A stretch of DNA of 64,000 bases from Roseiarcus sp963776665 (GTDB lineage: Bacteria; Pseudomonadota; Alphaproteobacteria; Rhizobiales; Beijerinckiaceae). Shown in pieces: positions 35,097 through 43,198 of the stretch (its first letter is position 1; the number at the start of each line of letters is the position of its first letter). The DNA lies in assembly GCA_963776665.1 (NCBI GenBank), contig CAVZNQ010000013.1, forward strand, positions 62,001-126,000. Reading direction: 5' to 3'. The notes under the pieces were generated by a model. It was not told the origin of the DNA. It saw nothing but the letters and a program-made list of their open reading frames with translations, and did no database searches. Both the position numbers and the translations under genes were made by a program.

Positions 35097-35274
35097 GCCG
35101 ATACCGGCGGACGGATTCGGCCCGCCGCGCATGGCTCAGCCTTCTGGACTCGACCTTGCTGACGCCGCTCGGCTTCGAGGCTCCCGCGTCCCGCACTGCT
35201 TTCTGAAAAATAGACCATAAGCCAGGCGATTTGGCAAGAAATTGTCGACTCAGAAAGAGGTCCACCGCGTCGGC

Positions 35275-35631
35275 TCAGGCGCTGTGGCAGACGGCCTCGA
35301 TATTGTTGCCGTCGGGATCAAGGACGAAGGCGGCGTAGTAGTTCGGCGCATAGTCGCGCGGACCCGGCGCGCCATTGTCCTTCGCTCCGGCCTTGAGGGC
35401 TGCGGCGTGAAACGCGCGGACGGCCGATTGGTCCGAGCTCGAGAGCGCCAGATGGATGCTGGACCGCGGCTCGTTCGAGAGGCTGATCCAAAGGACCGGC
35501 GCATCGCGGCCAAAGCCGGCGCCGCCGTCAAAGGCCATGAGCTTCTTGATGCCAAGGGGCGCGAGGGCGTGCTCGTAGAAGGCGCTCATGACGTCGAACT
35601 GCGCGGTGCGGAGGCCGATGTGGTCGATCAT
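35275..35631 (-). CDS. VOC (glyoxalase-like) family protein
   Basis: 118 residues from ATG 35631 (MIDHIGLRTAQFDVMSAFYE), with GGAG upstream. It has the beta-alpha-beta-beta-beta pattern of the vicinal oxygen chelate fold: MIDHIGL with the first metal-ligand His, FYEHALAPLGI, SSIHLAL with a second His, and AFVLDPDGNNIEAVCH with the last Glu. Substrate unknown. It lies 47 bp downstream of the DUF1398 gene and may share its transcript. Confidence 0.82.
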   Translation of the reverse strand: MIDHIGLRTAQFDVMSAFYEHALAPLGIKKLMAFDGGAGFGRDAPVLWISLSNEPRSSIHLALSSSDQSAVRAFHAAALKAGAKDNGAPGPRDYAPNYYAAFVLDPDGNNIEAVCHSA

Positions 35632-35678
35632 GGGAAAAGCTCCATTCAAGATGTGTCGGAGGCGCGGGCGGTCAGGCT

Positions 35679-36089
35679 CTATGGCTTTGCGCCGGGGAAC
35701 CATTCGACGTGTTCTTCCCCGGTGCGGCCATAATAGACTGCCCGGCGGCCGGCCAAACTGACGAAATAACCGACACAGCCCGCGTCCGCGATCAAGCGGC
35801 AGAATTCGCGATAGGCAATCTGCTGCCGCTGGATGGCGCGGACCGCTTTCTCCACGCCTTCGGCCGAAAACTTGAGCGCGGCGCCGCCGACCTTATCGGT
35901 GCTCGTCTCTTCGAAGGCGCCGTCGGGCAAATAATAAGTCTTCCGCCCGGCGACGAGATCGGCGTGATAGCGCTCGACCCCAACCTCCATCAGCGCACGT
36001 ACGACCTCCGGAAACGTGATGCGCTCCTCATCCGAGGCCTCGCTCATCTCGCGAACGACGTCCTTCACATGGGCGTTCATCTCATTCAT
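35679..36089 (-). CDS. DUF1398 family protein
   Basis: 136 residues from ATG 36089 (MNEMNAHVKDVVREMSEASD), preceded by AGAGG. The family pattern is TFPEVVRALMEVGVERYHADL, KTYYLPDGAFEE and CVGYFVSLAGRRAVYYGRTGEEHVEWFPG. Cytosolic by appearance. Function not established. It sits between a VOC gene and a small membrane protein gene. Confidence 0.82.
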   Translation of the reverse strand: MNEMNAHVKDVVREMSEASDEERITFPEVVRALMEVGVERYHADLVAGRKTYYLPDGAFEETSTDKVGGAALKFSAEGVEKAVRAIQRQQIAYREFCRLIADAGCVGYFVSLAGRRAVYYGRTGEEHVEWFPGAKP

Positions 36090-36127
36090 CCTCTGTCTTG
36101 CATCCTCTGTCTTTCATCGCTTTCCGC

Positions 36128-36316
36128 TCAATCGACCGGCGCGGCGCGAAGTCCCAATCGCCGCACGATCTCCTTCATCGCCGCCGCGGCGCCAATCTTC
36201 GCCCATTCCGGCGCCGGGAGCCTGAACCAGAGCGCCATCGCCGCCCACGCGGCGATCGGCGCGATGAGCAGAACCGACACGCAACCCAAGAAAGTCGCCG
36301 AAGCGATACGCCTCAT
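36128..36316 (-). CDS. small single-span membrane protein
   Basis: 62 residues, ATG 36316 (MRRIASATFLGCVSVLLIAP). One hydrophobic helix (residues 8-31), then a WFRLPAPEWAKIG segment and a basic C-terminus. It starts 25 bp after the DUF4239 gene and is probably co-transcribed. The WFRLPAPEW piece recalls the N-terminal region of DUF4105 proteins, so it might be a short relative or remnant; I am not sure. Confidence 0.5.
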   Translation of the reverse strand: MRRIASATFLGCVSVLLIAPIAAWAAMALWFRLPAPEWAKIGAAAAMKEIVRRLGLRAAPVD

Positions 36317-36341
36317 ATTCGCTGCCTCCCAACCGACAGCA

Positions 36342-37094
36342 TCAACGGATGATCTCGAGCGCGTGGCGCATCGGTTCGCCGGAGACGTGGATCAGCCCGG
36401 ACAGGGGCGTGTCCAGCTCGAGGATCATCATGACGCCGCCCGAAACCGCCATCGAGGCCAGAAGCAGGAACGCGATGGCTGTGCCGTTCGGAGGCGTGAA
36501 TAGACCGAAGCTGGCGAAGACGATGGCAAGCCAAAAGACGAGCAGGACTATGAATGGCAAGGGAATGCTGCTGCTAGCCTGTTCCGCCAACAGCCATCGC
36601 GTGTGCGCCAAGTTGTCCGACAGCATGAGCGTCTCCGACCGGAGCCAGCGGTGCATCTCGTCGGTCGGAGTCAGCGACAGAATCGCGTCCTGTAACGTCT
36701 CAAGCAGCGCTGCAGTCGCTTCGTCCGTCTGTGGCGGAATGCCGGCCGTGGGAAACAGCTCCTGCGCCTTCGCGGCCACATAGGCGCGCAGCTTCGCGCG
36801 CGCAACATCCGCCTCTGGTCCGTAGCGCTGCATCATGCGGTCCATTCGGATGAGATCCACGGAGATCGTTGTCACCTCGTTCTGCCGCGCCGAGAACGAG
36901 CTGCTCGCCGTCGAGATCATCAGGCCGAGCACCAAGGCCGAGAGCGTGCCGACGACGGCCACCGACACGGAGACTGCGGCGCGTGTCTGATCTCCGAGGT
37001 GTTGGTCGGGCAGAGCGCGCGCCGCAAAGATGCCGAGGAGAGCGGCGCCGAAGATCGCGACGAGGGAAACAACGCCGATAATGATAGGGGACAT
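36342..37094 (-). CDS. DUF4239 (bestrophin-like domain) membrane protein
   Basis: 250 residues from ATG 37094. Two helices at the N-terminus (IIIGVVSLVAIFGAALLGIF and SVAVVGTLSALVLGLMIS) and two at the C-terminus (FIVLLVFWLAIVFASFGLF, AIAFLLLASMAVSGGVMMI) flank a long cytosolic helical region. The order ASSSFSARQNEVTTISVDL and LDTPLSGLIHVSGEPMRHAL is the DUF4239 signature. It may be an ion-channel-like protein but nothing is proven. Confidence 0.82.
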   Translation of the reverse strand: MSPIIIGVVSLVAIFGAALLGIFAARALPDQHLGDQTRAAVSVSVAVVGTLSALVLGLMISTASSSFSARQNEVTTISVDLIRMDRMMQRYGPEADVARAKLRAYVAAKAQELFPTAGIPPQTDEATAALLETLQDAILSLTPTDEMHRWLRSETLMLSDNLAHTRWLLAEQASSSIPLPFIVLLVFWLAIVFASFGLFTPPNGTAIAFLLLASMAVSGGVMMILELDTPLSGLIHVSGEPMRHALEIIR

Positions 37095-37146
37095 GTGGTT
37101 CCAACGTTGACGCTATCGCGGAGCACGATTTCGGCGCGACAGGTTC

Positions 37147-37557
37147 TTATGCCAATCTATTGGCCGGAGATGACACTGACCGGGGCGCCGAGAAGCGTGA
37201 TCGCGCCGAGACAACTGCGCCGACGTTTTGTGTGATCGCTTCCTGGCGGCTCGCGCCGCGTCTCCCGACTCCCCTCGCAAGGACAGCCCGAAACTCGGGC
37301 GCGACCTCCGCCAGCTGGTCGAACTTGCCATGGTTGGTTGGGTCGTCAGCTTTAACGTCTGTCAGATCGATCACGGTCGCACCCAGCGCCGCGAGCTCCT
37401 TGACGTTGGGATCATCGCCGACGCGTGTCTCTCCGCCGGCGATGAATTTTGAGGCCCACAGCGCCCTGTCGTCCTCTGAAAGAATGACATAGAACGGCTT
37501 GCGGATCGTTCCGAAGCTGCGCAACTGCGATTTGAAGACGTCGAGGTCGATGGCTGT
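37147..37557 (-). pseudogene. C-terminal fragment of a DUF900-type alpha/beta hydrolase
   Basis: The frame encodes DLDVFKSQLRSFG, RKPFYVILSEDDRAL, FIAGGETRVG and LGATVIDLTDVKADDPTNHG, then KFDQLAEVAPEFRAVLARG. This is the conserved end of DUF900-like alpha/beta hydrolases, including a catalytic-region Asp and His. Everything upstream of about 37557 is unrelated, so the N-terminal two thirds, including the nucleophile, are missing. No start codon with a ribosome binding site precedes it. It is best read as a deletion remnant; the adjacent 37558-37763 sequence holds nothing I recognise. Confidence 0.65.
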
Positions 37558-37763
37558 TTGCCGACAAAGGCCCCTCCCTGGGTACTCGTCTCAGTTTTTG
37601 GGGTCTAGCCAAATCTGGTGTTCCGACGACCCCCCTCCCCTCGTTTTGACGCGTAGACTACACGAATCCGATCCGGCTTGCGAGACGATCCTCCCGCGGA
37701 CAGAGCGAAGGCGCGGCGCCTCGGCCATGCTATCTTCACCGGCGCTACCGGAGAAGTCCCCGC

Positions 37764-38777
37764 ATGCTGGAAAAATTCGAACGCTATCCGCTGACCTTCG
37801 GCCCAACGCCGATCGAGAAGCTCGCGCGCTTGAGCGCGTATCTCGGCGGCGAGATCGAGCTCTACGCCAAGCGCGAGGACTGCAATTCGGGCCTCGCGTT
37901 CGGCGGCAACAAGCTCAGGAAGCTCGAATACATCATTCCCGACGCCCTTCGCTCGAACGCCGACACGCTGGTCACGATCGGCGGCGTGCAGTCGAACCAT
38001 ACTCGCCAGGTCGCCGCGGTCGCGGCCAAGATCGGGATGAAATGCCGGCTGGTGCAGGAGGCCTGGGTTCCGCACGAGGACGCGGTCTACGACCGGGTCG
38101 GGAACATCATGCTGAGCCGGATCATGGGCGCGGACGTGCGGCTGGTCGATGACGGGTTCGACATCGGCATCCGCAAAAGCTGGGAGGACGCGCTCAAGGA
38201 AGTCGAGGCCGAGGGCGGGCGCCCCTACGCGATTCCCGCCGGCGCTTCGGTTCACAGATTGGGTGGCCTCGGCTATGTCGGCTTCGCCGAGGAAGTGCGC
38301 GCGCAGGAGCGCGAGCTCGGTTTCTCGTTCGACTATGTCGTCGTCTGCACCGTGACCGGCTCGACTCATGCCGGCATGGTCGTTGGCTTCGCCAAGGACG
38401 GACGGCAGCGGAAGGTGATCGGGATCGACGCCTCGGCGACGCCGAAGCAGACCAAAGCGCAAGTGCTCGATATCGCGCGCAAGACGGCGAAGCTGATTGA
38501 ACTTGGCCAGGCGGTCGCTGACGACGACGTGGTTCTGATCGAAGACTACGCCTATCCGCTCTATGGCGTGCCTTCCGCGGAGACCAAGGCGGCGATCCGG
38601 CTCGCGGCGCGGCTCGAAGGCATGATCACCGACCCGGTCTACGAGGGCAAATCGATGCAGGGCATGATCGACCTCGTAAAGAGGGGCTTTTTCCCAAAGG
38701 GATCGAAGGTGCTCTACGTGCATCTCGGCGGCGCGCCGGCGCTTAACGGCTACGCCTACGCCTTCCGCAACGGGTGA
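37764..38777 (+). CDS. acdS: 1-aminocyclopropane-1-carboxylate deaminase
   Basis: 337 residues from ATG 37764, the normal length. PLP lysine in FGGNKLRKLEY (K50) and the QSNHTRQVAAVAAKIGM segment are present. The residues that separate true ACC deaminase from D-cysteine desulfhydrase are kept: Tyr-Glu in ITDPVYEGKSMQGM and the leucine in YVHLGGAPALNGY. It cleaves the ethylene precursor ACC to 2-oxobutyrate and ammonia, a trait of plant-associated bacteria. The usual Lrp-type acdR is not next to it; a LysR gene overlaps its 3' end by 22 bp on the other strand. Confidence 0.92.
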   Translation: MLEKFERYPLTFGPTPIEKLARLSAYLGGEIELYAKREDCNSGLAFGGNKLRKLEYIIPDALRSNADTLVTIGGVQSNHTRQVAAVAAKIGMKCRLVQEAWVPHEDAVYDRVGNIMLSRIMGADVRLVDDGFDIGIRKSWEDALKEVEAEGGRPYAIPAGASVHRLGGLGYVGFAEEVRAQERELGFSFDYVVVCTVTGSTHAGMVVGFAKDGRQRKVIGIDASATPKQTKAQVLDIARKTAKLIELGQAVADDDVVLIEDYAYPLYGVPSAETKAAIRLAARLEGMITDPVYEGKSMQGMIDLVKRGFFPKGSKVLYVHLGGAPALNGYAYAFRNG

Positions 38778-39730
38778 GCCTTTGACGACCGGGTGGTCGC
38801 GGTCGCGGGTTTTTCGAGATTGGGCGACGGTCCCTTCTCTTCCCCGATCTCCGCCAGCGCCCGCTCGATATAGTCGCTGAACGCACGCGCCCGCTGCGAT
38901 GGGCGGCGGCCAGCCGGGAACACGACATAGGCGGGAATCGGATCGAGTACGTAGTCGGTGAGGATTTCAACCACCGCGCCGGCGGCGAGCGCCTCTGCGC
39001 ACATCCAGATCGACCCGCTGGCGACGCCGAGCCCGGCGACCGCGCAGGCGACGACGCCAGCCGCCGAACGTGAATGAATGCGGGGGCTGACCGCCTGACG
39101 TTCGACCCGACCGTTGCGGCGCCCGATCCACGTCTCCTCCCCTGTATCGGCTGGACCGCCGATGAGGTCGTGCCGAGCGAGGTCGGCGAGGCTCGCCGGC
39201 GGGCCGCGGTGGGCAAGATAAGACGGCGCGGCGATGAAGAGACGCCTTGCGCTCTCGAGTTTTCGGGCGACGAAGCTCGAATCCGACAGTTCGCCAATCC
39301 GCAGCGCCAGGTCGGCGCCTTCGGCGATCAAATTCTCGTACCGGTCCGACATCATGAGATCGATCTTGAGGAGCGGATGGCGGGCGAAGAACGCAGGCAG
39401 CAAAGGCACGATCCGCCAGGCGCCGTAGCCCGGAGGCAACGCCACGCGCAACACGCCGGTGAGACGGTCGGCGCCTCGCGCTGCGTTCTCCGCGTCGTCG
39501 ATCGAAAGCAGGGCGTCGCGCGCACGGGCCAGCAGCGCCTCGCCGGCCTCGGTGGCCGAGACCTGCCGGGTGGTCCGGACCAGAAGCTTGACCCCGAGGC
39601 GCCGCTCGAGCGCTGCGATTGCGCGCGAGACGGAAGGCTGGGACAGGCCGAACTCGCGGGCGGCCCGGGAGAAGCTGCCGCTCTCCACCGTTCGCACGAA
39701 TAGGGCCAGCTGCTGGAGCCGATCATTCAT
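38756..39730 (-). CDS. LysR-family transcriptional regulator
   Basis: 324 residues from ATG 39730 (MNDRLQQLALFVRTVESGSF). N-terminal winged helix-turn-helix: FSRAAREFGLSQPSVSRAIA and LERRLGVKLLVRTTRQ. The effector domain spans about residues 90-295 (VLRVALPPGYGAWRIVPLLP, DLALRIGELSDSSFVARKL). It belongs to the CrgA-like group by these motifs. It is divergent from the SDR gene at 39856 across 125 bp, the usual arrangement for a LysR protein and its target. The 3' end overlaps acdS. Confidence 0.9.
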   Translation of the reverse strand: MNDRLQQLALFVRTVESGSFSRAAREFGLSQPSVSRAIAALERRLGVKLLVRTTRQVSATEAGEALLARARDALLSIDDAENAARGADRLTGVLRVALPPGYGAWRIVPLLPAFFARHPLLKIDLMMSDRYENLIAEGADLALRIGELSDSSFVARKLESARRLFIAAPSYLAHRGPPASLADLARHDLIGGPADTGEETWIGRRNGRVERQAVSPRIHSRSAAGVVACAVAGLGVASGSIWMCAEALAAGAVVEILTDYVLDPIPAYVVFPAGRRPSQRARAFSDYIERALAEIGEEKGPSPNLEKPATATTRSSKAHPLRKA

Positions 39731-39855
39731 GCAGAAACTGAATATATCATATCGCTCGCAGCGCAATACCCGTCGCACCACGCATCGCCTACCTCAGCGC
39801 ATGGAAGCCTTCCGGCGCCAAATCCGGCGCGGCGGAAGGGACAAGGAGCATCACA

Positions 39856-40602
39856 ATGGGCGAACTCAGCGGGAAAGTGGCGATCGTGACCGGGGCGTCG
39901 AAGGGCATTGGCGCGGCGATCGCTCGCGCCTTCGGCAAAGCTGGGGCAGCGGTGGCGGTGAATTATGCGTCCAGCAAGGTGGACGCCGACCGAGTTGTCG
40001 ACGACATCGTCCGCGCCGGCGGCAAGGCCGTCGCGATCCACGCCGACGTCTCGAAGGCCGCCGACGTGAAGCGTCTGGTCGCCGAGACGGTTGCCAAGCT
40101 CGGAAAACCGAGCATCCTGGTCAATAACGCCGGCGTCTTCTCTTTCGGTCCGCTAGAAGCCCTGACCGAGGAGGATTTCCACCGCCAGTTCAACACCAAC
40201 GTTCTGGGCGCGCTTCTGACGACGCAGGAGACGGTCAAGGCGTTCAACGGTTCGGGCGGCAGCGTGATCAATCTCAGCACGATCGCGAGCGTCAATCCCG
40301 TGCCGAACTCAGCGGTCTACTCGGCATCGAAGGCCGCGGTCGACACGATCACCCGGGCGCTGGCCACTGAGCTTGCGAGCAAGAACATCCGCGTCAACGC
40401 GATCGCTCCGGGCACGACCGAAACCGAGGGTTTGAAAACGGTCGGGCTCACGATGGAGGTCGCCAAAGCGATGGGCATGGTTATGCCCGCGGGCCGAATG
40501 GGCCAGCCTGACGACATCGCCCGGGTTGCGCTCTTCCTTGCGTCGGACCAGTCGTCCTGGCTCACGGGGGAGCGCATTTCGGCGTCCGGCGGGCAGCGAT
40601 AG
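39856..40602 (+). CDS. short-chain dehydrogenase/reductase
   Basis: 248 residues. Classical SDR: cofactor motif VTGASKGIGAAIARAFG (residues 12-28), NNAG in ILVNNAGVFSFG, catalytic Ser in INLSTIASVN and YSASK in AVYSASKAAVD, and a C-terminal SSWLTGERISASGGQR. The absence of an acidic residue after the second strand, with NYASSK instead, suggests NADPH preference. Substrate unknown. Divergent from the LysR gene that probably controls it. Confidence 0.88.
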   Translation: MGELSGKVAIVTGASKGIGAAIARAFGKAGAAVAVNYASSKVDADRVVDDIVRAGGKAVAIHADVSKAADVKRLVAETVAKLGKPSILVNNAGVFSFGPLEALTEEDFHRQFNTNVLGALLTTQETVKAFNGSGGSVINLSTIASVNPVPNSAVYSASKAAVDTITRALATELASKNIRVNAIAPGTTETEGLKTVGLTMEVAKAMGMVMPAGRMGQPDDIARVALFLASDQSSWLTGERISASGGQR

Positions 40603-40612
40603 CGCCTCGCGC

Positions 40613-41308
40613 TCACACCGTCATCCGGCCGCGCACCTGTTCCTCGTTCATCGTCTCGCGCGTGCCCGCCAGCACGACTTTGCCGCGGTCCAGGACCGCG
40701 TAGTCGTCGGCGATGTCGCGCGCCCATTCAAAATATTGTTCGACCACCAGGATCGCCATCTCGCCCTTGCGTCGGAGATGCACGAGCGCGCGGCCGATGT
40801 CCTTGATGATCGACGGCTGAATGCCCTCGGTCGGCTCGTCGAGAATGAGGAGTTTTGGACGCGTCACCAGCGCGCGGCCGATGGCCAGTTGCTGCTGCTG
40901 GCCGCCGGAGAGATCGCCGCCGCGCCGCCCGAGCATGTCGTTGAGGACCGGAAACAGGCTGAATATCTCGTCGTCGACGACCCGCTGGTCGCGTGGCAGG
41001 CCGGCGAAACCGGTTTGCAGATTCTCCTTGACCGACAGCAACGGAAAAATCTCGCGCCCCTGCGGCACATAGCCGAAGCCGAGCCGGGCGCGCTGATGCG
41101 GGGCAAGCGTTCGCATCTCCCTGCCGTTCCACTGGATCGAGCCGGAGGCGATGCCGTGCTGGCCGACGATGGCGCGCAAAAGCGACGACTTGCCGACGCC
41201 GTTGCGGCCGAGCACGCACACGATTCGTCCGACTTCGGCCTTGAGCGACACCGAGCGCAGCGCCTGCGCCGCGCCGTAGTAGAGGTCGATGCGGTCGACG
41301 TTCAGCAT
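40613..41308 (-). CDS. urtE: urea ABC transporter ATP-binding protein
   Basis: 231 residues from ATG 41308 (MLNVDRIDLYYGAAQALRSV). LivF-like ATPase with Walker A GRNGVGKSSLLRAIVGQ, signature LSGGQQQQLAIGRAL and Walker B LLILDEPTEGIQPSII. The last motif, DEPTEGIQPSII, and the GEMAILVVEQYFEWARDIAD tail are typical of UrtE. Last gene of urtABCDE, 4 bp after urtD. Confidence 0.93.
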   Translation of the reverse strand: MLNVDRIDLYYGAAQALRSVSLKAEVGRIVCVLGRNGVGKSSLLRAIVGQHGIASGSIQWNGREMRTLAPHQRARLGFGYVPQGREIFPLLSVKENLQTGFAGLPRDQRVVDDEIFSLFPVLNDMLGRRGGDLSGGQQQQLAIGRALVTRPKLLILDEPTEGIQPSIIKDIGRALVHLRRKGEMAILVVEQYFEWARDIADDYAVLDRGKVVLAGTRETMNEEQVRGRMTV

Positions 41309-41312
41309 GGAG

Positions 41313-42077
41313 TCACCGGCCGAGATAGACTTCGACGACGCGCGGGTCGTCGCTGACCTGATCGAGCGTGCCTTCGGCGAGGACGGAGCCTTCATGCAGG
41401 CACGTCACCTTGACGCCGAGCTCGCGGACGAAGTGCATGTCGTGCTCAACCACGATCACCGAATGATCGCGCGCGATTTCGCGCAAGAGATCCGCGGTCG
41501 CCGCCGTTTCGCTGTCGGTCATGCCGGCGACCGGCTCGTCGACCAGAAGGAGCTTCGGGTCCTGCGCCAGAAGCATGCCGATCTCGAGCCATTGCTTCTG
41601 CCCGTGCGACAGCGATCCGGCGATCCGCGCCCTATGGTCTGCGAGCCGGGTCGTAGCGAGAATGGCGTCGATCGTTCGCAGGGTCTTCGGGTCTTCGCGC
41701 CCGAACAGGGTCGCGCGGACGCTGCGAGGGGCCTTGGTCGCGAGCAAGAGATTGTCCTCGACAGTGTGGTTTTCGAACACCGTCGGCTTCTGGAACTTGC
41801 GGCCGACCCCGAGCGTCGCGATTTCGGCTTCGTCGAGCTTGGTCAGATCGTGCCGACCGTCGAACATCACCTCGCCTTCGTCGGGGCGGGTCTTGCCGGT
41901 GATGACGTCCATCATCGTCGTCTTGCCGGCGCCGTTTGGGCCAATGATCGCGCGCATCTCGCCGGGCAGGAGCACCAGCGACAAGCTGCGCAGCGCCTTA
42001 TAGCCGTCGAAAGAAACGCTGACCCCGTCGAGGTAGAGGAGCGTCTGGGTCAGGCTCGGGGCGCCGGCGTCGCTCAT
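41313..42077 (-). CDS. urtD: urea ABC transporter ATP-binding protein
   Basis: 254 residues from ATG 42077, whose ATGA overlaps the urtC stop. LivG-like ATPase: Walker A GPNGAGKTTMMDVITGKTRP, signature LSHGQKQWLEIGMLLAQ and Walker B LLLVDEPVAGMTD. VGRKFQKPTVFENHTVEDNL is the UrtD-type Q-loop. It energises urea uptake together with UrtE. Confidence 0.94.
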   Translation of the reverse strand: MSDAGAPSLTQTLLYLDGVSVSFDGYKALRSLSLVLLPGEMRAIIGPNGAGKTTMMDVITGKTRPDEGEVMFDGRHDLTKLDEAEIATLGVGRKFQKPTVFENHTVEDNLLLATKAPRSVRATLFGREDPKTLRTIDAILATTRLADHRARIAGSLSHGQKQWLEIGMLLAQDPKLLLVDEPVAGMTDSETAATADLLREIARDHSVIVVEHDMHFVRELGVKVTCLHEGSVLAEGTLDQVSDDPRVVEVYLGR

Positions 42078-43198
42078 GGTTCGGCGCCTTCCTCGACCGC
42101 GTCGACCGATACGACCTCGCGCGGTTTCAGCTCGGCGCCCCTCAGCGCGAGCCCGAGGAGACCCTTGGGCAGGAAGAGTGTGCCGAGGACAAACAGCAGG
42201 CCCAGGCCATAGAGCCAATATTCGGGGAAGGCGCCCGTGAAGTAGGTCTTGGCGAAGTTGACGGCTATCGCGCCGAGCGCCGCGCCGATCAGCGTTCCGC
42301 GGCCGCCTACCGCGACCCAGATCGCCGCTTCGATCGAATTTGCGGGAGCGAATTCGCTCGGGTTGATGATGCCGACCTGCGGCACGTAGAGCGCGCCGGC
42401 GATCCCGGCGATGACAGCCGACACCACAAACACGAACAGCTTATAATTCTCGACCCGATAGCCGAGAAAGCGCATCCGGCTCTCGGCGTCGCGCACCGCC
42501 ACCAGCGCCTTGCCGTATTTCGACGACGTGATCGCCCGCGAAACGACATAGGCGAGGATGAGCGCGATGGCGCTCGCGGCGAACAGCGCGGCTTTGGTCG
42601 AGGCCGACTGAAGCGAGAAACCAAGCAGGTCCTTGAAGTCAGTGAGCCCGTTATTGCCGCCGAAGCCGAAATCGTTGCGAAAGAATTCCTTGAAAAGAGC
42701 GAAAGTCATCGCCTGGGTGATGATCGAAAGATAGACGCCGGTGACTCGCGAGCGGAACGCGAACCAGCCGAAGGCGAGCGCGAGCAGCCCGGGGACCAGC
42801 ACCACCATCAGCATCGCGTAGGGGAACCAATTGAACCCCCACCAGGCGACCGGGAGCGCCTTCCAGTTCAGGAACACCATGAAGTCCGGCAGAATCGGAT
42901 TGGCGTAGACGCCGCGGGTCCCAATCTGCCGCATCAGATACATGCCCATCGCATAGCCGCCGAGCGCGAAGAAGGCGCCGTGACCGAGCGACAGAATGCC
43001 GCAATAGCCCCAGACAAGATCGAGCGCGACCGCGAGGATCGCATAGCAAAGGTATTTGCCGAGAAGCTGCACCAGGTAGGGAGGCAAGTAGAAGGCGGAT
43101 TCGGGAGATGTCGCAAGCGACAGCACCGGCACGAGGATCGCCGCGACCACGAGGATCGCGACGAAGACGAGCCCCAGCTGGTTGAGGCGCGCGCTCAT
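42074..43198 (-). CDS. urtC: urea ABC transporter permease
   Basis: 374 residues, ATG 43198 overlapping the urtB stop (ATGA). LivM-like permease with about nine helices. Signature stretches: YAILAVALDLVWGYCGILSLGHG near residue 54, ITQAMTFALFKEFFRNDFGFGGNNGLTDF, and GFSLQ plus IAGIAGALYVPQVGIINPSEF. ENYKLFVFVVSAVIAGIAG is the EAA-like loop region. It forms the membrane channel with UrtB. Confidence 0.94.
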   Translation of the reverse strand: MSARLNQLGLVFVAILVVAAILVPVLSLATSPESAFYLPPYLVQLLGKYLCYAILAVALDLVWGYCGILSLGHGAFFALGGYAMGMYLMRQIGTRGVYANPILPDFMVFLNWKALPVAWWGFNWFPYAMLMVVLVPGLLALAFGWFAFRSRVTGVYLSIITQAMTFALFKEFFRNDFGFGGNNGLTDFKDLLGFSLQSASTKAALFAASAIALILAYVVSRAITSSKYGKALVAVRDAESRMRFLGYRVENYKLFVFVVSAVIAGIAGALYVPQVGIINPSEFAPANSIEAAIWVAVGGRGTLIGAALGAIAVNFAKTYFTGAFPEYWLYGLGLLFVLGTLFLPKGLLGLALRGAELKPREVVSVDAVEEGAEP

